The position numbers and the translations under genes are program-made. A stretch of DNA of 64,000 nucleotides, from NCBI RefSeq assembly GCF_036014195.1, contig NZ_CP107918.1:558001-622000 (forward strand), in the 5' to 3' direction. This stretch comes from Streptomyces sp. NBC_00442 (GTDB lineage Bacteria; Actinomycetota; Actinomycetes; Streptomycetales; Streptomycetaceae). Below the pieces are notes generated by a model. The model was given only the letters and a program-made list of their open reading frames with translations, had not been told where the DNA came from and made no database searches. Positions 1 through 8,770 of this stretch are shown here, one piece after another (position 1 is the first letter of the stretch; each line of letters begins with the position of its first letter).

Positions 1-1098
1 GTGGGCGACGGCCCCGGCGAGCCGGGCGCCGGAGGCGCCGAGCGGGTGGCCGATCGCGATGGCACCGCCCCGGGGGTTGACCACGGCGGGGTCCAGGCCG
101 GGCCACGCGGCGAGGCAGCCGAGCGCCTGGGCGGCGAACGCCTCGTTCAGCTCGAAGGTGGTGAGGTCGCCGAACTCCTTGCCCGCCTTGGTGAGCGCCC
201 TGCGGACGGCCTCCACGGGGCCGAGCCCGAACAGCTGGGGTTCGATGCCGGTCACGGCGGAGCTGCGGATGCGGGCGAGCGGCTCGCGGCCGGTGGCGCG
301 CAGCCCCTCCTCGTCGACCAGGAGCAGAGCGGCGGCTCCGTCGTTGAGCGGGGAGGCGTTGCCCGCGGTGACCGAACCGTCCGTGCGGAAGGCGGGCTTG
401 AGCCGGGCGAGCGCCTCCGGGGTGGAGGACTCGCGGATGCACTCGTCGCGCACCAGGTCGATGCCCTCGTACGGGACGACCTCGCCGTCGTACAGACCCT
501 TGGCCCAGGCGTCGGCGGCCTTGCGGTGGCTGTCGAGGGCGAACGCGTCCTGCTGTTCGCGGGTGATGCCGTGCCGGTCGGCGACGAGTTCGGCTCCCTC
601 GCCGAGCGCGACCGTCCACTGGGCGGGCATCCTCGGGTTGGTCATGCGCCAGCCGAGCGTGGTCGAGTACATCTGCTGGTGGCCGGCGGGATAAGCGCGC
701 TCGGGCTTTTGGACCACGAAGGGCGCGCGGGACATCGACTCGACGCCACCCGCCACCGCGATGGAGGCGTCGCCCACGGCGATCGCGCGGGCCGCCTGGA
801 TCACGGCTTCCAGACCCGAGCCGCACAGCCGGTTCACGGTGACGCCGGGCACCGAGACGGGCAGCCCGGACAGGAGCACCGCCATGCGGGCCACGTCGCG
901 GTTGTCCTCGCCCGCGCCGTTCGCGTCGCCGAAGTACACGTCGTCGATGCGCGCGGGGTCGAGGTCCGGGGCACGGTCCACCAGCGACGCGACCACGTGG
1001 GCGGCGAGGTCGTCGGGCCGTACGGAGGCGAGCGCGCCGCCGAACTTTCCGATCGGGGTGCGGACGGCGTCGACGATGTACACGTCGCGGATGCTCAT
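1..1098 (-). CDS. Thiolase (acetyl-CoA/beta-ketoadipyl-CoA acyltransferase), 3' end outside window
   Basis: The 366 visible residues are the N-terminal bulk of a thiolase; the C-terminal end, with the second catalytic Cys, lies beyond the left edge. The nucleophilic Cys is residue 92 in NRLCGSGLEAV, and the catalytic His is about residue 351 in GHPLGASGAR. Thiolases of this family cleave or form 3-oxoacyl-CoA. The sequence looks closest to the PcaF/PaaJ and acetyl-CoA acetyltransferase group, but I cannot fix the substrate. The ATG start at 1098 is preceded by GGGAGAG with five bases of spacing. No partner gene is visible. Confidence 0.93.
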   Translation of the reverse strand, partial: MSIRDVYIVDAVRTPIGKFGGALASVRPDDLAAHVVASLVDRAPDLDPARIDDVYFGDANGAGEDNRDVARMAVLLSGLPVSVPGVTVNRLCGSGLEAVIQAARAIAVGDASIAVAGGVESMSRAPFVVQKPERAYPAGHQQMYSTTLGWRMTNPRMPAQWTVALGEGAELVADRHGITREQQDAFALDSHRKAADAWAKGLYDGEVVPYEGIDLVRDECIRESSTPEALARLKPAFRTDGSVTAGNASPLNDGAAALLLVDEEGLRATGREPLARIRSSAVTGIEPQLFGLGPVEAVRRALTKAGKEFGDLTTFELNEAFAAQALGCLAAWPGLDPAVVNPRGGAIAIGHPLGASGARLAGAVAH

Positions 1099-1239
1099 CG
1101 GGTCTCTCCCACGGATCTCTTCAGCGCTCCGAGGCCGCGGTGGCGTCCCGTTCGCCCAGTGAAGTGATGTTCATGAAGGGTCGCGCCCGAGTCTCTGCTG
1201 CCCCGCCGTCCGCTGTCAACGGACCCCGGAAAGAGGGGT

Positions 1240-1539
1240 TCAGCGGCGCGGTGACCCCGGCACCTCCCTGACCACGGCCGACAGGCCGATGTCGAGTTCG
1301 GACCCGTCGACGAGCAGCGCCTCCACCGCGCGCGTGGCGGAGTCGATCTCGGCCTCGATGCCGTGGCCGGCGTAGCGCGGGTATCCCGAGACACCCGTCT
1401 CCCCGGTCGCCTCGACGACGGCGGACCGCACGGCGCTGTCCGCGACCGATGCGCTCCCCCGGTCATCGACGTGTTCGGGCACGAGCAGGATCTCGAAGCG
1501 CCGCGGGTGACGGCTCGCGTGGTGCGGTTGGTTGCTCAT
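1240..1539 (-). CDS. Small conserved-looking hypothetical protein, 99 aa
   Basis: I do not recognise a family. The protein is acidic and soluble, with no signal peptide or membrane segment, and codon use is typical of a real Streptomyces gene. A TAGCGT hexamer lies exactly six bases before the ATG and there is no properly spaced Shine-Dalgarno sequence, which fits leaderless transcription. It sits alone between the thiolase gene and the LacI-type regulator, both on the same strand, with gaps of 141 and 57 bases. Function unknown. Confidence 0.6.
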   Translation of the reverse strand: MSNQPHHASRHPRRFEILLVPEHVDDRGSASVADSAVRSAVVEATGETGVSGYPRYAGHGIEAEIDSATRAVEALLVDGSELDIGLSAVVREVPGSPRR

Positions 1540-1596
1540 GCTCCGACGCTAGACACGCGGCGCCCCGGCCGCACCCCGCCGCACCGGCCGCGGCCG

Positions 1597-2619
1597 TCAG
1601 CTCGATTCGCGCGGCAGTGCCCGTGCGCCCATCAGGTCGTGTCGTTCCGGCGCGCCGTCGGGGTCGCGGACCACGCGGTCGACCAGCTCGGCCAGGTGGC
1701 GGCCGGTCACCATCTCCACATGGACGGTGCTGAGGCGGGGGCGCAGCAGCCTGCCGAGGAGCAGGTCGTCGGCGCCGATCACGGAGACGGCTCCCGGGAC
1801 ATCGATGTCAGCGTCCTGGAGGGCGCGCATCAGGAGCATCGCGTACTCGTCGTTGTAGGCGAACACCGCGTCAAGGCCCAACTCCCGCCAGTGGCCCGCG
1901 AGTTCGGCCGCGGATTCCTCCGTGTAGGCCATCGTCACCGGCTCGACCGCGGCGTCGGTGCCGTGCACCGCCTTGCGGGCGCCGGCCAGGCGCGGCTCGG
2001 AGAAGAGTTCCAGGCCGGGTTCGGCGGGCATCAGGACGCCGATGCGGCGGCGGCCCCGGTCGCGGAGGTGGGCGACGGCGCTCTCGCCGATCTCGCGCTG
2101 GTCCATGACGAGCGCGTGGGCGCCCTCGACGCGCTGCGGCCCGAGGGTGATGACCGCCCGTGCGCCGGAGCGCTTGAGCAGCTGGACGCCCTGCGGAGTG
2201 AGGGCGATCTCGCCCAGGGACACCACGGCGACGGGCCTCAGCTCGGCCCACGCGCGGGCCGCGTCGTCCCCGCTCAGGCCGAGGCTTCCGTACTGGACGA
2301 CCGTGTAGTCGAGCCGGCGCAGCTCCCACTGGAGCTCGTTGAAGAACCGGCTGTAGAGCGGGCCGACCGGGATGTGCGCGGTGGGCAGCAGCACGATCCG
2401 GGTGTGCCCGGCGCGCAGGCTGCGGGCCGCGGCGTGGGGCACGTACCCCAGCTCCTCGGCGGCGGCGCGGACCTTGATCCGGGTGGGTTCGCTGATCCGC
2501 ACGGCCGAGGTGTTGTTGAGCACGTAGCTGACGGTCGCCCGGGAGACCCCGGCCAGGCGGGCCACATCGGCACTGGTCGGGACGGGACGGTCGGCAGGCT
2601 GCTTGGGTGTCTGGCTCAT
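1597..2619 (-). CDS. LacI-family transcriptional regulator
   Basis: This 340-residue protein has the classic LacI layout: an N-terminal helix-turn-helix (TSADVARLAGVSRATVSYVL, about residues 15-34), a hinge helix region, then a periplasmic-binding-protein-like effector domain. It should bind DNA as a dimer or tetramer and release it on binding a small ligand, usually a sugar. I chose the ATG at 2619; an in-frame ATG four codons upstream directly abuts GGAAGG and is less likely. It is divergent from an MFS transporter gene, and a perfect 12-base palindrome in the shared intergenic region is a probable operator, so local control of the transporter is the simplest role. The ligand is unknown. 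Confidence 0.9.
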   Translation of the reverse strand: MSQTPKQPADRPVPTSADVARLAGVSRATVSYVLNNTSAVRISEPTRIKVRAAAEELGYVPHAAARSLRAGHTRIVLLPTAHIPVGPLYSRFFNELQWELRRLDYTVVQYGSLGLSGDDAARAWAELRPVAVVSLGEIALTPQGVQLLKRSGARAVITLGPQRVEGAHALVMDQREIGESAVAHLRDRGRRRIGVLMPAEPGLELFSEPRLAGARKAVHGTDAAVEPVTMAYTEESAAELAGHWRELGLDAVFAYNDEYAMLLMRALQDADIDVPGAVSVIGADDLLLGRLLRPRLSTVHVEMVTGRHLAELVDRVVRDPDGAPERHDLMGARALPRESS

Positions 2620-2705
2620 CGCGCTCGGCATCCTTCCAGACGCGTACCGGCCGGGGTCTAGCGGATGGCGTGAATTCGATGCTACACAGTGGTTACACGA
2701 GAAAC

Positions 2706-2717
2706 TGACACGTGTCA
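2706..2717. promoter_or_regulatory. Candidate LacI operator, 12-base perfect palindrome
   Basis: The sequence TGACACGTGTCA is a perfect palindrome in the 238-base space between the divergent LacI-type regulator and the MFS permease. LacI proteins bind symmetric sites with a central CG step, which this has. It is the only strong dyad I see in this intergenic region. Assignment to this regulator is inference. Confidence 0.45.
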
Positions 2718-2857
2718 CCACGGCTTCGCACCGCACCGGGCCAGGGGTGTCACCAGGCGGTCCCGACCACCCGGAGCCGGCCGTTCCGGCCGGTCGGGGC
2801 CGCCGCACCGGACCGCTCGTGCACCCTCGTCCGCCTCATTCCCTCTCGGAGGGCAGC

Positions 2858-4105
2858 GTGGCTCTTTCCTCTCCGGGCACCGGCATTCCGGTGCCCGTCA
2901 CCGCTCCGGCTCCCCGCCCCGCACGCGGGCTGCTGCCGCTGCTCCTGCTCGGCAACACCGCCATGTACGCGCTCTACATAGGCGTGCCCGGCGTGCTGCT
3001 CGCGCTGCAGATCGAGCACATCGACGCGGCGCACAAGGTCGCCGGCTTCGGGCTCGTGTCGGGTGTCTCCGCGATCTTCGCGACGGTGTTCAACCCCGTC
3101 GCGGGAGCCCTCTCCGACCGCTCGGGGCGCCGCAATCCCTGGATCCTCGGCGGCGGGCTGCTGGCCCTGCCCGTGATGTTCCTGCTGGGCACGGTCCATA
3201 CGATTGCGCTGGTCACCATCGTGTGGTGCCTGGGCCAGGCCGTCCTCAACGTGTACCAGGCCGCCCTCACCTCGGTCGTGCCCGACCGGGTACCGATGGC
3301 CGCACGCGGAAGGGCGTCGGCCGCCGTCGGGCTCGGGTTGCCGTTCGGATCCGTCGTCGGCGCCCTGCTCGGCGCCGCCTTCTCCGACCACTACCGCACC
3401 GGCTACCTGATCTTCGGCGCGCTCCTCGCCGCCACCGCGGTGGTCTTCACCGCGGGCACCCGCGAGGAGCGACGGCCGGCCAAGGCCCCGCTGCCATTCG
3501 CGAGACAGCTCGCGGCGTTCACCGGAGCGCTGAGGAACCACGATTTCCGCTGGGCGTTCATCGGCCGGGCGCTCCTCGTCCTCGGCTACTTCTCGGTGGC
3601 CGGATATCAGCTCTACATCCTCCAGGACCACACCCGGCTGCCGTCGGGGCTCTCGCCCGAGCACGCGGTGGCGATCCTCATGCCGGTCAACGCGGTCGCC
3701 ATGGTGGTCTCGACCGTGCTCGGCGGCTGGCTCTCCGACCGCTACGACCGGCGCAAGCTGTTCGTCGGGGCGTCGGCCGCGCTCTCCGCGGCGGCCCTGG
3801 TCATCCCTGCCGTCTCGCCGGGCTGGACCGCGATGATCGCCTTCTCGGTCGTCAACGGCCTCGGCTTCGGCTGCTACATGGCGGTCGACACCGCGCTGGT
3901 CACCCTGGTCCTGCCGAAGGCCGAGGACGCCGCCCGCGACATGGGGGTACTGAACGTGGCCAACGCCGGTCCGCAGATCATCGCCCCGTTCGCGGCTTCG
4001 CTGATCGTCTCGCTCAGCGGCGGCTACACCGCCCTGTTCCTGGCCGGGGCGGCCCTCTCGGTCCTGGGCGCGCTCGCGGTGCGCCCGATCAGGTCCGTGC
4101 GCTGA
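2858..4105 (+). CDS. Major facilitator superfamily transporter
   Basis: A 415-residue protein with about twelve hydrophobic segments. It carries the MFS loop 2-3 signature GALSDRSGRR (about residue 85) and a repeat of it, GGWLSDRYDRRK, in the second half, as expected for a two-bundle proton-driven carrier. The GTG start at 2858 follows GGAGGG by four bases. Divergent transcription from a LacI-type regulator suggests a sugar or other small carbohydrate-like substrate under ligand-induced control, but the substrate cannot be read from the sequence. The long in-frame extension upstream of 2858 lacks a ribosome site. Confidence 0.9.
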   Translation: MALSSPGTGIPVPVTAPAPRPARGLLPLLLLGNTAMYALYIGVPGVLLALQIEHIDAAHKVAGFGLVSGVSAIFATVFNPVAGALSDRSGRRNPWILGGGLLALPVMFLLGTVHTIALVTIVWCLGQAVLNVYQAALTSVVPDRVPMAARGRASAAVGLGLPFGSVVGALLGAAFSDHYRTGYLIFGALLAATAVVFTAGTREERRPAKAPLPFARQLAAFTGALRNHDFRWAFIGRALLVLGYFSVAGYQLYILQDHTRLPSGLSPEHAVAILMPVNAVAMVVSTVLGGWLSDRYDRRKLFVGASAALSAAALVIPAVSPGWTAMIAFSVVNGLGFGCYMAVDTALVTLVLPKAEDAARDMGVLNVANAGPQIIAPFAASLIVSLSGGYTALFLAGAALSVLGALAVRPIRSVR

Positions 4106-4166
4106 GCCGCCAGGACCGGGGGCCGGGCGCATTCAGGAGACGCGCGCCGCCCGCCCCCGGACTCCC

Positions 4167-4370
4167 ATCCGTACGGGCCCGGCCCGGCACGCACCTGACG
4201 AGCGCGCCGCGTCCGGACCCGTATCCGTACGGGTTCGGGGCAGGCACGCACCTGACAGCGCGCACCGGCCCACGATCCGTACCCCATACGGATACGGGGC
4301 AGGCACGCACCTGAGGGCGCGCCGGCCCACGACCCGTATCCGTACGGCCCCGGGGCGGGCCCACGCCTGA
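4167..4370. repeat. Four-copy intergenic direct repeat, unit about 57 bases
   Basis: The 343-base gap between the MFS gene and the alpha/beta hydrolase (4106-4448) holds no gene. It is filled by four imperfect copies of a unit containing a CCGTATCCGTACGG-like semi-palindrome, then a G-rich stretch, then GGCACGCACCTGA (CGCCTGA in copy 4). The conserved CCTGA box ends near 4199, 4255, 4314 and 4370, giving spacings of 56, 59 and 56 bases. It lies directly upstream of the hydrolase ribosome site (AAAGG, about 4438). Cis-regulatory iterons or a simple expanded sequence are both possible. It is not CRISPR-like: the 'spacers' are themselves repetitive. Confidence 0.75.
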
Positions 4371-4448
4371 CCGTGGCGCCCGCCCCGGAGCCGTACACCG
4401 CCGTACACCCACTGCCCGAAAGCACCACCCGCACCGAAAGGCATCACC

Positions 4449-5159
4449 GTGCAGCTCAACACCCGGACCTGGGGCGAGGGCGACCGCGTCGCACTCCTGA
4501 TTCACGGGATCATGGCCGACCACCGCACCTGGCGGAAGGTCGGGCCCGCGCTCGCCGCACGGGGCTACCGCGTCGTCGCGGTCGACCTGCGCGGCCACGG
4601 AGCGAGCGGGCGCGGCGCGTACACCGCCGAGCTGTTCGCCGACGATCTCGTGGAAACCCTTCCGGCCGGTGCCGAGTTGGCGATCGGCCACTCCCTCGGC
4701 GGGCTCTCCCTTTCGCTCGCCGCCGAGCGGCTCCGGCCGTCCCGCGCGGTGTACTCGGACCCGGCGTGGTCGGTCGGCCCGCCTCAGAACGGGCCGAGTG
4801 CGCAGAGCATCAGCCCGGACCTGTTCGCCCAGTTCAAGTCGGCGACCCGGGAGATGGTCGCGGGCCTCAACCCGCGCTGGGAGGACGAGGACATCGACAT
4901 CGAGCTGGAGACCCTGAAGGTCTGGGACGAGAACACCGCGTTCGGCCTGGCCGCGATGTTCGGCGCGGACCTGGCCCCCGCGAAGGCGGTCGTCCCCTCG
5001 CTCGTCCAGCTCGCCGACGCGAGCTTCCTGTACGACGCCGCCGAAGTGGCCCGCCTCCAGGCGCGCGGCTTCGAGGTCCGTACGGTCAAGGGCGCCGGGC
5101 ACACGATCCACCGTGACGACTTCGAGGGGTTCATGGCCTCCCTCGACGGCTGGATCTGA
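4449..5159 (+). CDS. Alpha/beta-fold hydrolase
   Basis: A 236-residue single-domain hydrolase. The oxyanion-hole motif HG is near residue 19, the nucleophile elbow is GHSLGG (Ser about residue 82), and the catalytic His is probably in GAGHTIHRDD near the C-terminus. There is no signal peptide, so it should act in the cytoplasm on an ester, lactone or similar bond; the substrate is unknown. The GTG start follows AAAGG by about eight bases. It is an independent gene preceded by the four-copy repeat. Confidence 0.87.
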   Translation: MQLNTRTWGEGDRVALLIHGIMADHRTWRKVGPALAARGYRVVAVDLRGHGASGRGAYTAELFADDLVETLPAGAELAIGHSLGGLSLSLAAERLRPSRAVYSDPAWSVGPPQNGPSAQSISPDLFAQFKSATREMVAGLNPRWEDEDIDIELETLKVWDENTAFGLAAMFGADLAPAKAVVPSLVQLADASFLYDAAEVARLQARGFEVRTVKGAGHTIHRDDFEGFMASLDGWI

Positions 5160-5183
5160 CCACGGCGCCCGGCGCCGGGCGGA

Positions 5184-5822
5184 TCAGGCCGGGAGCGCGT
5201 CGACCGTCGGGACCACGGTGCCGAAGAGGTCGGTGACCGTGGTGAGCGCGGCGCGCTGGAGCGCCGCGGCGGGCAGGACGCTGCCGTCCGGGGCGGGAAG
5301 CGCCCGGGTGGCGGTGGCCTCGGCGACGACGGTGGGCCGGTAGCCGAGGTTGAAGGCGCCCTGGGCCGTGTAGTTGACGCACATGTGGGTCATGAACCCA
5401 GCGATGACCAGCTCCTTTCCGCTGCCCGGCGCGGCACCGAGGTCGGTGAGGACCTTTTCGAGTTCCGTTTGGTGGAAGGAGTTGGGGAACTGCTTGACGA
5501 CGACCGGCTCGCCCTCCTTCGGGGCCACCTCGTCGCTGATGGCACCGATGTGGGCGCGGATGTCGTACGGGCCGTTCTCCCCGCCGTCGTTGATGATGTG
5601 GACGACCGGTGTTCCGGCGGTGCGGGCGCGCTCCAGCAGCCGGGCCCCGGCCGCCAGCGCCTCCTCCGCGCCGTCCAGGGTCATCACGCCGCTGCGGTAG
5701 GTGTTCTGGAAGTCGACCATGATCAGGACGGCCTGGCTCAGCCGGGGCGGCCGGCTGTCGAGGCCGACCACCTCGCGCAGGGTGGCGGAGGGACGGTCCA
5801 CGGGGGTCTGCTGGGTGCTCAT
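5184..5822 (-). CDS. Isochorismatase-family cysteine hydrolase
   Basis: A 212-residue hydrolase of the isochorismatase/nicotinamidase superfamily. The triad is visible: Asp in IMVDFQNTY (about residue 37), Lys in VVKQFPNSF, and the nucleophilic Cys in MTHMCVNYTAQGA (about residue 155). Members cleave amide or vinyl-ether bonds of small metabolites. The ATG at 5822 is supported by GAAAGG six bases upstream; the in-frame sequence further 5' is low-complexity and unlikely to be coding. The next gene upstream on the same strand is a GlxA-like AraC regulator, a common partner of this enzyme family, so it is probably the regulator's target. Confidence 0.9.
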   Translation of the reverse strand: MSTQQTPVDRPSATLREVVGLDSRPPRLSQAVLIMVDFQNTYRSGVMTLDGAEEALAAGARLLERARTAGTPVVHIINDGGENGPYDIRAHIGAISDEVAPKEGEPVVVKQFPNSFHQTELEKVLTDLGAAPGSGKELVIAGFMTHMCVNYTAQGAFNLGYRPTVVAEATATRALPAPDGSVLPAAALQRAALTTVTDLFGTVVPTVDALPA

Positions 5823-5876
5823 CAGGGGCCTTTCGCAAGGGAGTTGATACGGAAGAGAAAAGGACATCGGGTTCGG

Positions 5877-6005
5877 GCCTCGCCGGGTACGGGGCCTCGC
5901 CGGGTACGGCGTACCGGGTATCGGATCGGGAGTCGGGCATGGCAAGGCTGTCCGGCTCGGGTCGGGTCGGCTCGGGTCGGTTCGGTTCGGGTCGGTTCGG
6001 TTCGG
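5877..6005. repeat. Short-period tandem repeats between isochorismatase and regulator genes
   Basis: Two patterns occupy the 228-base gap. First, two copies of the 16-mer GCCTCGCCGGGTACGG start at 5877 and 5894. Second, ten consecutive pentamers of the form NTCGG run from 5956 to 6005. The stretch lies upstream of the isochorismatase gene and just downstream of the regulator gene. It looks like slippage-prone simple sequence. I see no gene in it. Confidence 0.8.
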
Positions 6006-6050
6006 GCGCGGCCGGGGCGCAGGGTGGGGTGGTGTTCTGGTGACGGCGCG

Positions 6051-7043
6051 TCAGGCGCGCCGGGTGCGGAAGCGACGGCGGTAGGCGGCGGGAGTGGTGG
6101 CGAGTTGTCGCCGGAAGGCCCGGTGCAGGGTTTCGACCGAGCCGAGTCCGGCCTCGCCCGCGATCTCGTCGAGCGGACCGTCGGTGGTTTCGAGGAGCCG
6201 GCGGGCCGCCTCGACGCGGGCCGCCTCGACATAGGCGGCGGGGCCCGCGCCGGTCTCCTGCTTGAAGACGCGGGCGAAGTGCCGCTCGCTCAGGCACATG
6301 CGCGCGGCGAGCGTCTGCGCGGAGAGCTCCTCGTCGAGGTGGTCGGCGATCCACAGGCGCAGCTCGTCGATGTCCCGCCGGGAGGTGGCGGGCCGGCTGA
6401 GCGGCACGGAGAACTGGCTCTGGCCGCCCTGCCGCCGGAGGTACATGACCAACTGCCGCGCCACGGCGAGAGCGACGTCCTCGCCGTGGTCCTCGGCGAC
6501 GAGCGCGAGCGCGAGGTCGAGGCAGGCGCTGATCCCGGCGCCGGTCCAGGTGCGCCCCTGGTCGGTGCGTACGAAGATCGGGTCGGGGTCGACCGTGACG
6601 GCCGGATGGTCGGCGGCGAGCTGGGCGGCGGTCGACCAGTGGGTGGTCGCCGTCCGCCCGTCGAGCAGTCCGGCCGCGGCCAGGACGTGGGCACCGACGC
6701 ACACCGACGCGACGCGCCGGGCATGCGGGGCGGTCTCCTTGACCCAGGCCACGACCGCCGGGTCGACGCGGGCCACGGGGCCCGCGTCGGTGAGATCGAC
6801 CGCGCCGGGCACGAGCAGGGTGTCCACGCGCGCGCCGACCTCCTCGAAGGACAGATCGGTGAGCAGTCGCACCCCTGCCGAGGTGCGCACCTCGCCGCCG
6901 TCGGACCCGGCGAGCCGCACCTCGTATCCGGCGCGGCCCGCGGTCTCCCGGTTGGCCAGGGCGAAGACCTCGGCCGGGCCGGTGACGTCGAGGAGGTCGA
7001 CATCGGGGAAGACCGCGATGACGACCCGGTGCGAAGTGGGCAT
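6051..7043 (-). CDS. GlxA-family transcriptional regulator (DJ-1/PfpI-like domain plus AraC HTH)
   Basis: A 330-residue two-domain regulator. Residues about 5-190 form a DJ-1/PfpI (class I glutamine-amidotransferase-like) domain with the Cys-containing elbow SVCVGAHVLAAAGLLDG. Residues about 225-325 are an AraC-type double helix-turn-helix (LSAQTLAARMCLSERHFARV and the GSVETLHRAFRR region). In this family the N-terminal domain is thought to sense a ligand rather than catalyse. It lies immediately upstream of the isochorismatase-type hydrolase on the same strand and is its likely regulator. Confidence 0.92.
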   Translation of the reverse strand: MPTSHRVVIAVFPDVDLLDVTGPAEVFALANRETAGRAGYEVRLAGSDGGEVRTSAGVRLLTDLSFEEVGARVDTLLVPGAVDLTDAGPVARVDPAVVAWVKETAPHARRVASVCVGAHVLAAAGLLDGRTATTHWSTAAQLAADHPAVTVDPDPIFVRTDQGRTWTGAGISACLDLALALVAEDHGEDVALAVARQLVMYLRRQGGQSQFSVPLSRPATSRRDIDELRLWIADHLDEELSAQTLAARMCLSERHFARVFKQETGAGPAAYVEAARVEAARRLLETTDGPLDEIAGEAGLGSVETLHRAFRRQLATTPAAYRRRFRTRRA

Positions 7044-7144
7044 GGCCCCATCGTCGCTGGCGTCGGCGGTGGCCGCAATGACGATTACCTGTCACATCCG
7101 GACATGGGTGCGGGTCTGGGCCGGAGCCCCAGCGACCCCGGCTT

Positions 7145-7161
7145 CTGGGGCGAAGCCCCAG
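7145..7161. terminator. Hairpin CTGGGGC-GAA-GCCCCAG
   Basis: A perfect seven-base stem with a three-base loop in the 207-base gap between the permease stop codon and the start of the GlxA-like gene. It is placed to end permease transcription (minus strand). There is no T-run, which is normal in Streptomyces. A second, looser GCCCCAG arm at 7125-7131 could pair alternatively. Confidence 0.55.
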
Positions 7162-7250
7162 CGACTCCGGCCCTCGGGGCGGACCGTGCGTGGCCGGGCG
7201 CGCAGTTCCCCGAGCCCCCCGACCACTCTGCCGCCGGCCCGCATGCCCCC

Positions 7251-8687
7251 TCAGCCCGCCGCCGACGCCTCCGCATACTCCTCGTGGATCTCGCGCGGCC
7301 CGAAAGGCCACACCTTCTCGAAGCGCGCCCACACCGCGAAGGCGACGCAGCCGAGCACGAGCCAGGCCAGCGACCATTCGATGGGGTGGCGGCCCGGCGA
7401 GTTCTTGTCCGAGTAGCCGTAGATGGTGAGCCAGCCGATCAGGGCGACCAGGCTCGGCAGCGGGTACAGCCACATCCGGTACGGGCGCCGCAGGCCCGGC
7501 TGCCGCTTGCGCAGCACCGTGACGGCGAGGATCTGGGCGAGCGCCTGCACGATGACCATCACCGTGGTGAGGAGCTGGATGAGGGTGGTCAGATCGGTAC
7601 GGCGGCCGATCATGAAGCCGATGGCGGTGATGACGCCCATGGTGGCGAGGCCCAGCACGGGAAAGCGGTGGCGGGAATGCAGCTTGGCGTAGGGGCGGAA
7701 GAACACCTTGTCGCGTGCGGCGTCGTACGGCACCCGTGAGCCGCCGAGCAGCCCGGCGAAGACGGAGGCGAACGCGGTGATCAGGATGAGCACGGTCACC
7801 ACGTCGGCGGCGCCCTTGCCCCAGGCCTTCTCCAGGACCGCGGAGGCCACCGAGGACGAGGCGATGTCGTCGGGGTCCAGCATCCGGTGGTAGTCGATCA
7901 CACCGAGCGTGCCGATCTGGAGCAGCAGATAGATCGCCATGATGCCGAAGATCGAGTAGATGATGGAGCGCGGAAGCGTGCGCCCCGGGTCCTTGATCTC
8001 GGCGCCCATGTAGGCGGTGGTGTTGTAGCCGAGGTAGTCGTAGATGCCGATGGTGAGCCCCGCGGCGAAGCCGACCCAGAAGTGACCGCTCGTCAACTCG
8101 AAGGCGCCGGAAGGGTAGTGGAAGGCGAGCTGGGGGCTGAAGTCGGTGGCCGCGGCGATGATCACGAGGCTCACCGAGGCGATCATCACGACCCACATCA
8201 CGGCGGTGATCCTCGCGATGTTCTCGATGCCACGCCACAGCAGCAGTACCACGAGGGCGATCATGCCGAGCCCGATCACGTCACCGGCGGTCCTGTTCAG
8301 GCCCGGCGCGAGGTAGCCGAGGTACTGCACGAACCCGACGACGCCGGTGGACATGGCCAGCGGGATGAAGAGCATCGCCGTCCATACGAACAGGAACGGC
8401 ATGAGGCGGCCGGTGCGGTACTGGAACGCCTGGCGCAGATAGACGTAGCTGCCGCCGGAGCCGGGGAGCGAGGCGCCGAGTTCGGCCCAGATCAGGCCGT
8501 CGGCGAGGGCCAGGATCGCGCCCGCCACGAAGCCGATGACGGCCTGCGGACCGCCGAAGGCGGCGACCATCAGCGGGATGGTCACGAAGGGGCCGATGCC
8601 GCACATCTGACTCATGTTGATGGCGGTGGCCTGGAAGAGTCCGATCCGGCGGACGAAGCCGCCGGTGGGCGGAGGGGTTGCGGACAC
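7251..8687 (-). CDS. APC-family amino acid permease
   Basis: A 478-residue integral membrane protein with about twelve hydrophobic segments. Its N-terminus (GLFQATAINMSQMCGIGPFVTIPLM) matches the conserved first helix of the amino acid-polyamine-organocation family with its unwound glycine region. It should import an amino acid or amine by proton symport or exchange; the substrate is unknown. The GTG start has AGGGAGG five bases upstream. It is divergent from a ROK-family regulator, with 139 bases between them holding a candidate operator. Confidence 0.9.
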   Translation of the reverse strand: MSATPPPTGGFVRRIGLFQATAINMSQMCGIGPFVTIPLMVAAFGGPQAVIGFVAGAILALADGLIWAELGASLPGSGGSYVYLRQAFQYRTGRLMPFLFVWTAMLFIPLAMSTGVVGFVQYLGYLAPGLNRTAGDVIGLGMIALVVLLLWRGIENIARITAVMWVVMIASVSLVIIAAATDFSPQLAFHYPSGAFELTSGHFWVGFAAGLTIGIYDYLGYNTTAYMGAEIKDPGRTLPRSIIYSIFGIMAIYLLLQIGTLGVIDYHRMLDPDDIASSSVASAVLEKAWGKGAADVVTVLILITAFASVFAGLLGGSRVPYDAARDKVFFRPYAKLHSRHRFPVLGLATMGVITAIGFMIGRRTDLTTLIQLLTTVMVIVQALAQILAVTVLRKRQPGLRRPYRMWLYPLPSLVALIGWLTIYGYSDKNSPGRHPIEWSLAWLVLGCVAFAVWARFEKVWPFGPREIHEEYAEASAAG

Positions 8688-8770
8688 GGGGTCCTCCCTG
8701 GCTGATGTCGGGAAAAGGAAGCTACTGCCGATGCACCGGCACGGGGACTCCCCCGACAGGGGGCGTGATT

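Noticed and set aside
4167..4370. CRISPR-like regular repeat spacing
   Set aside because: The intervals between boxes are themselves similar, no cas genes are near, and the repeat is not a conserved 28-37-base palindrome with unique spacers.
5131..8238. A long minus-strand frame running through the isochorismatase, regulator and permease genes
   Set aside because: It crosses three well-defined genes in another frame and shows only low-complexity Arg/Pro/Gly sequence.
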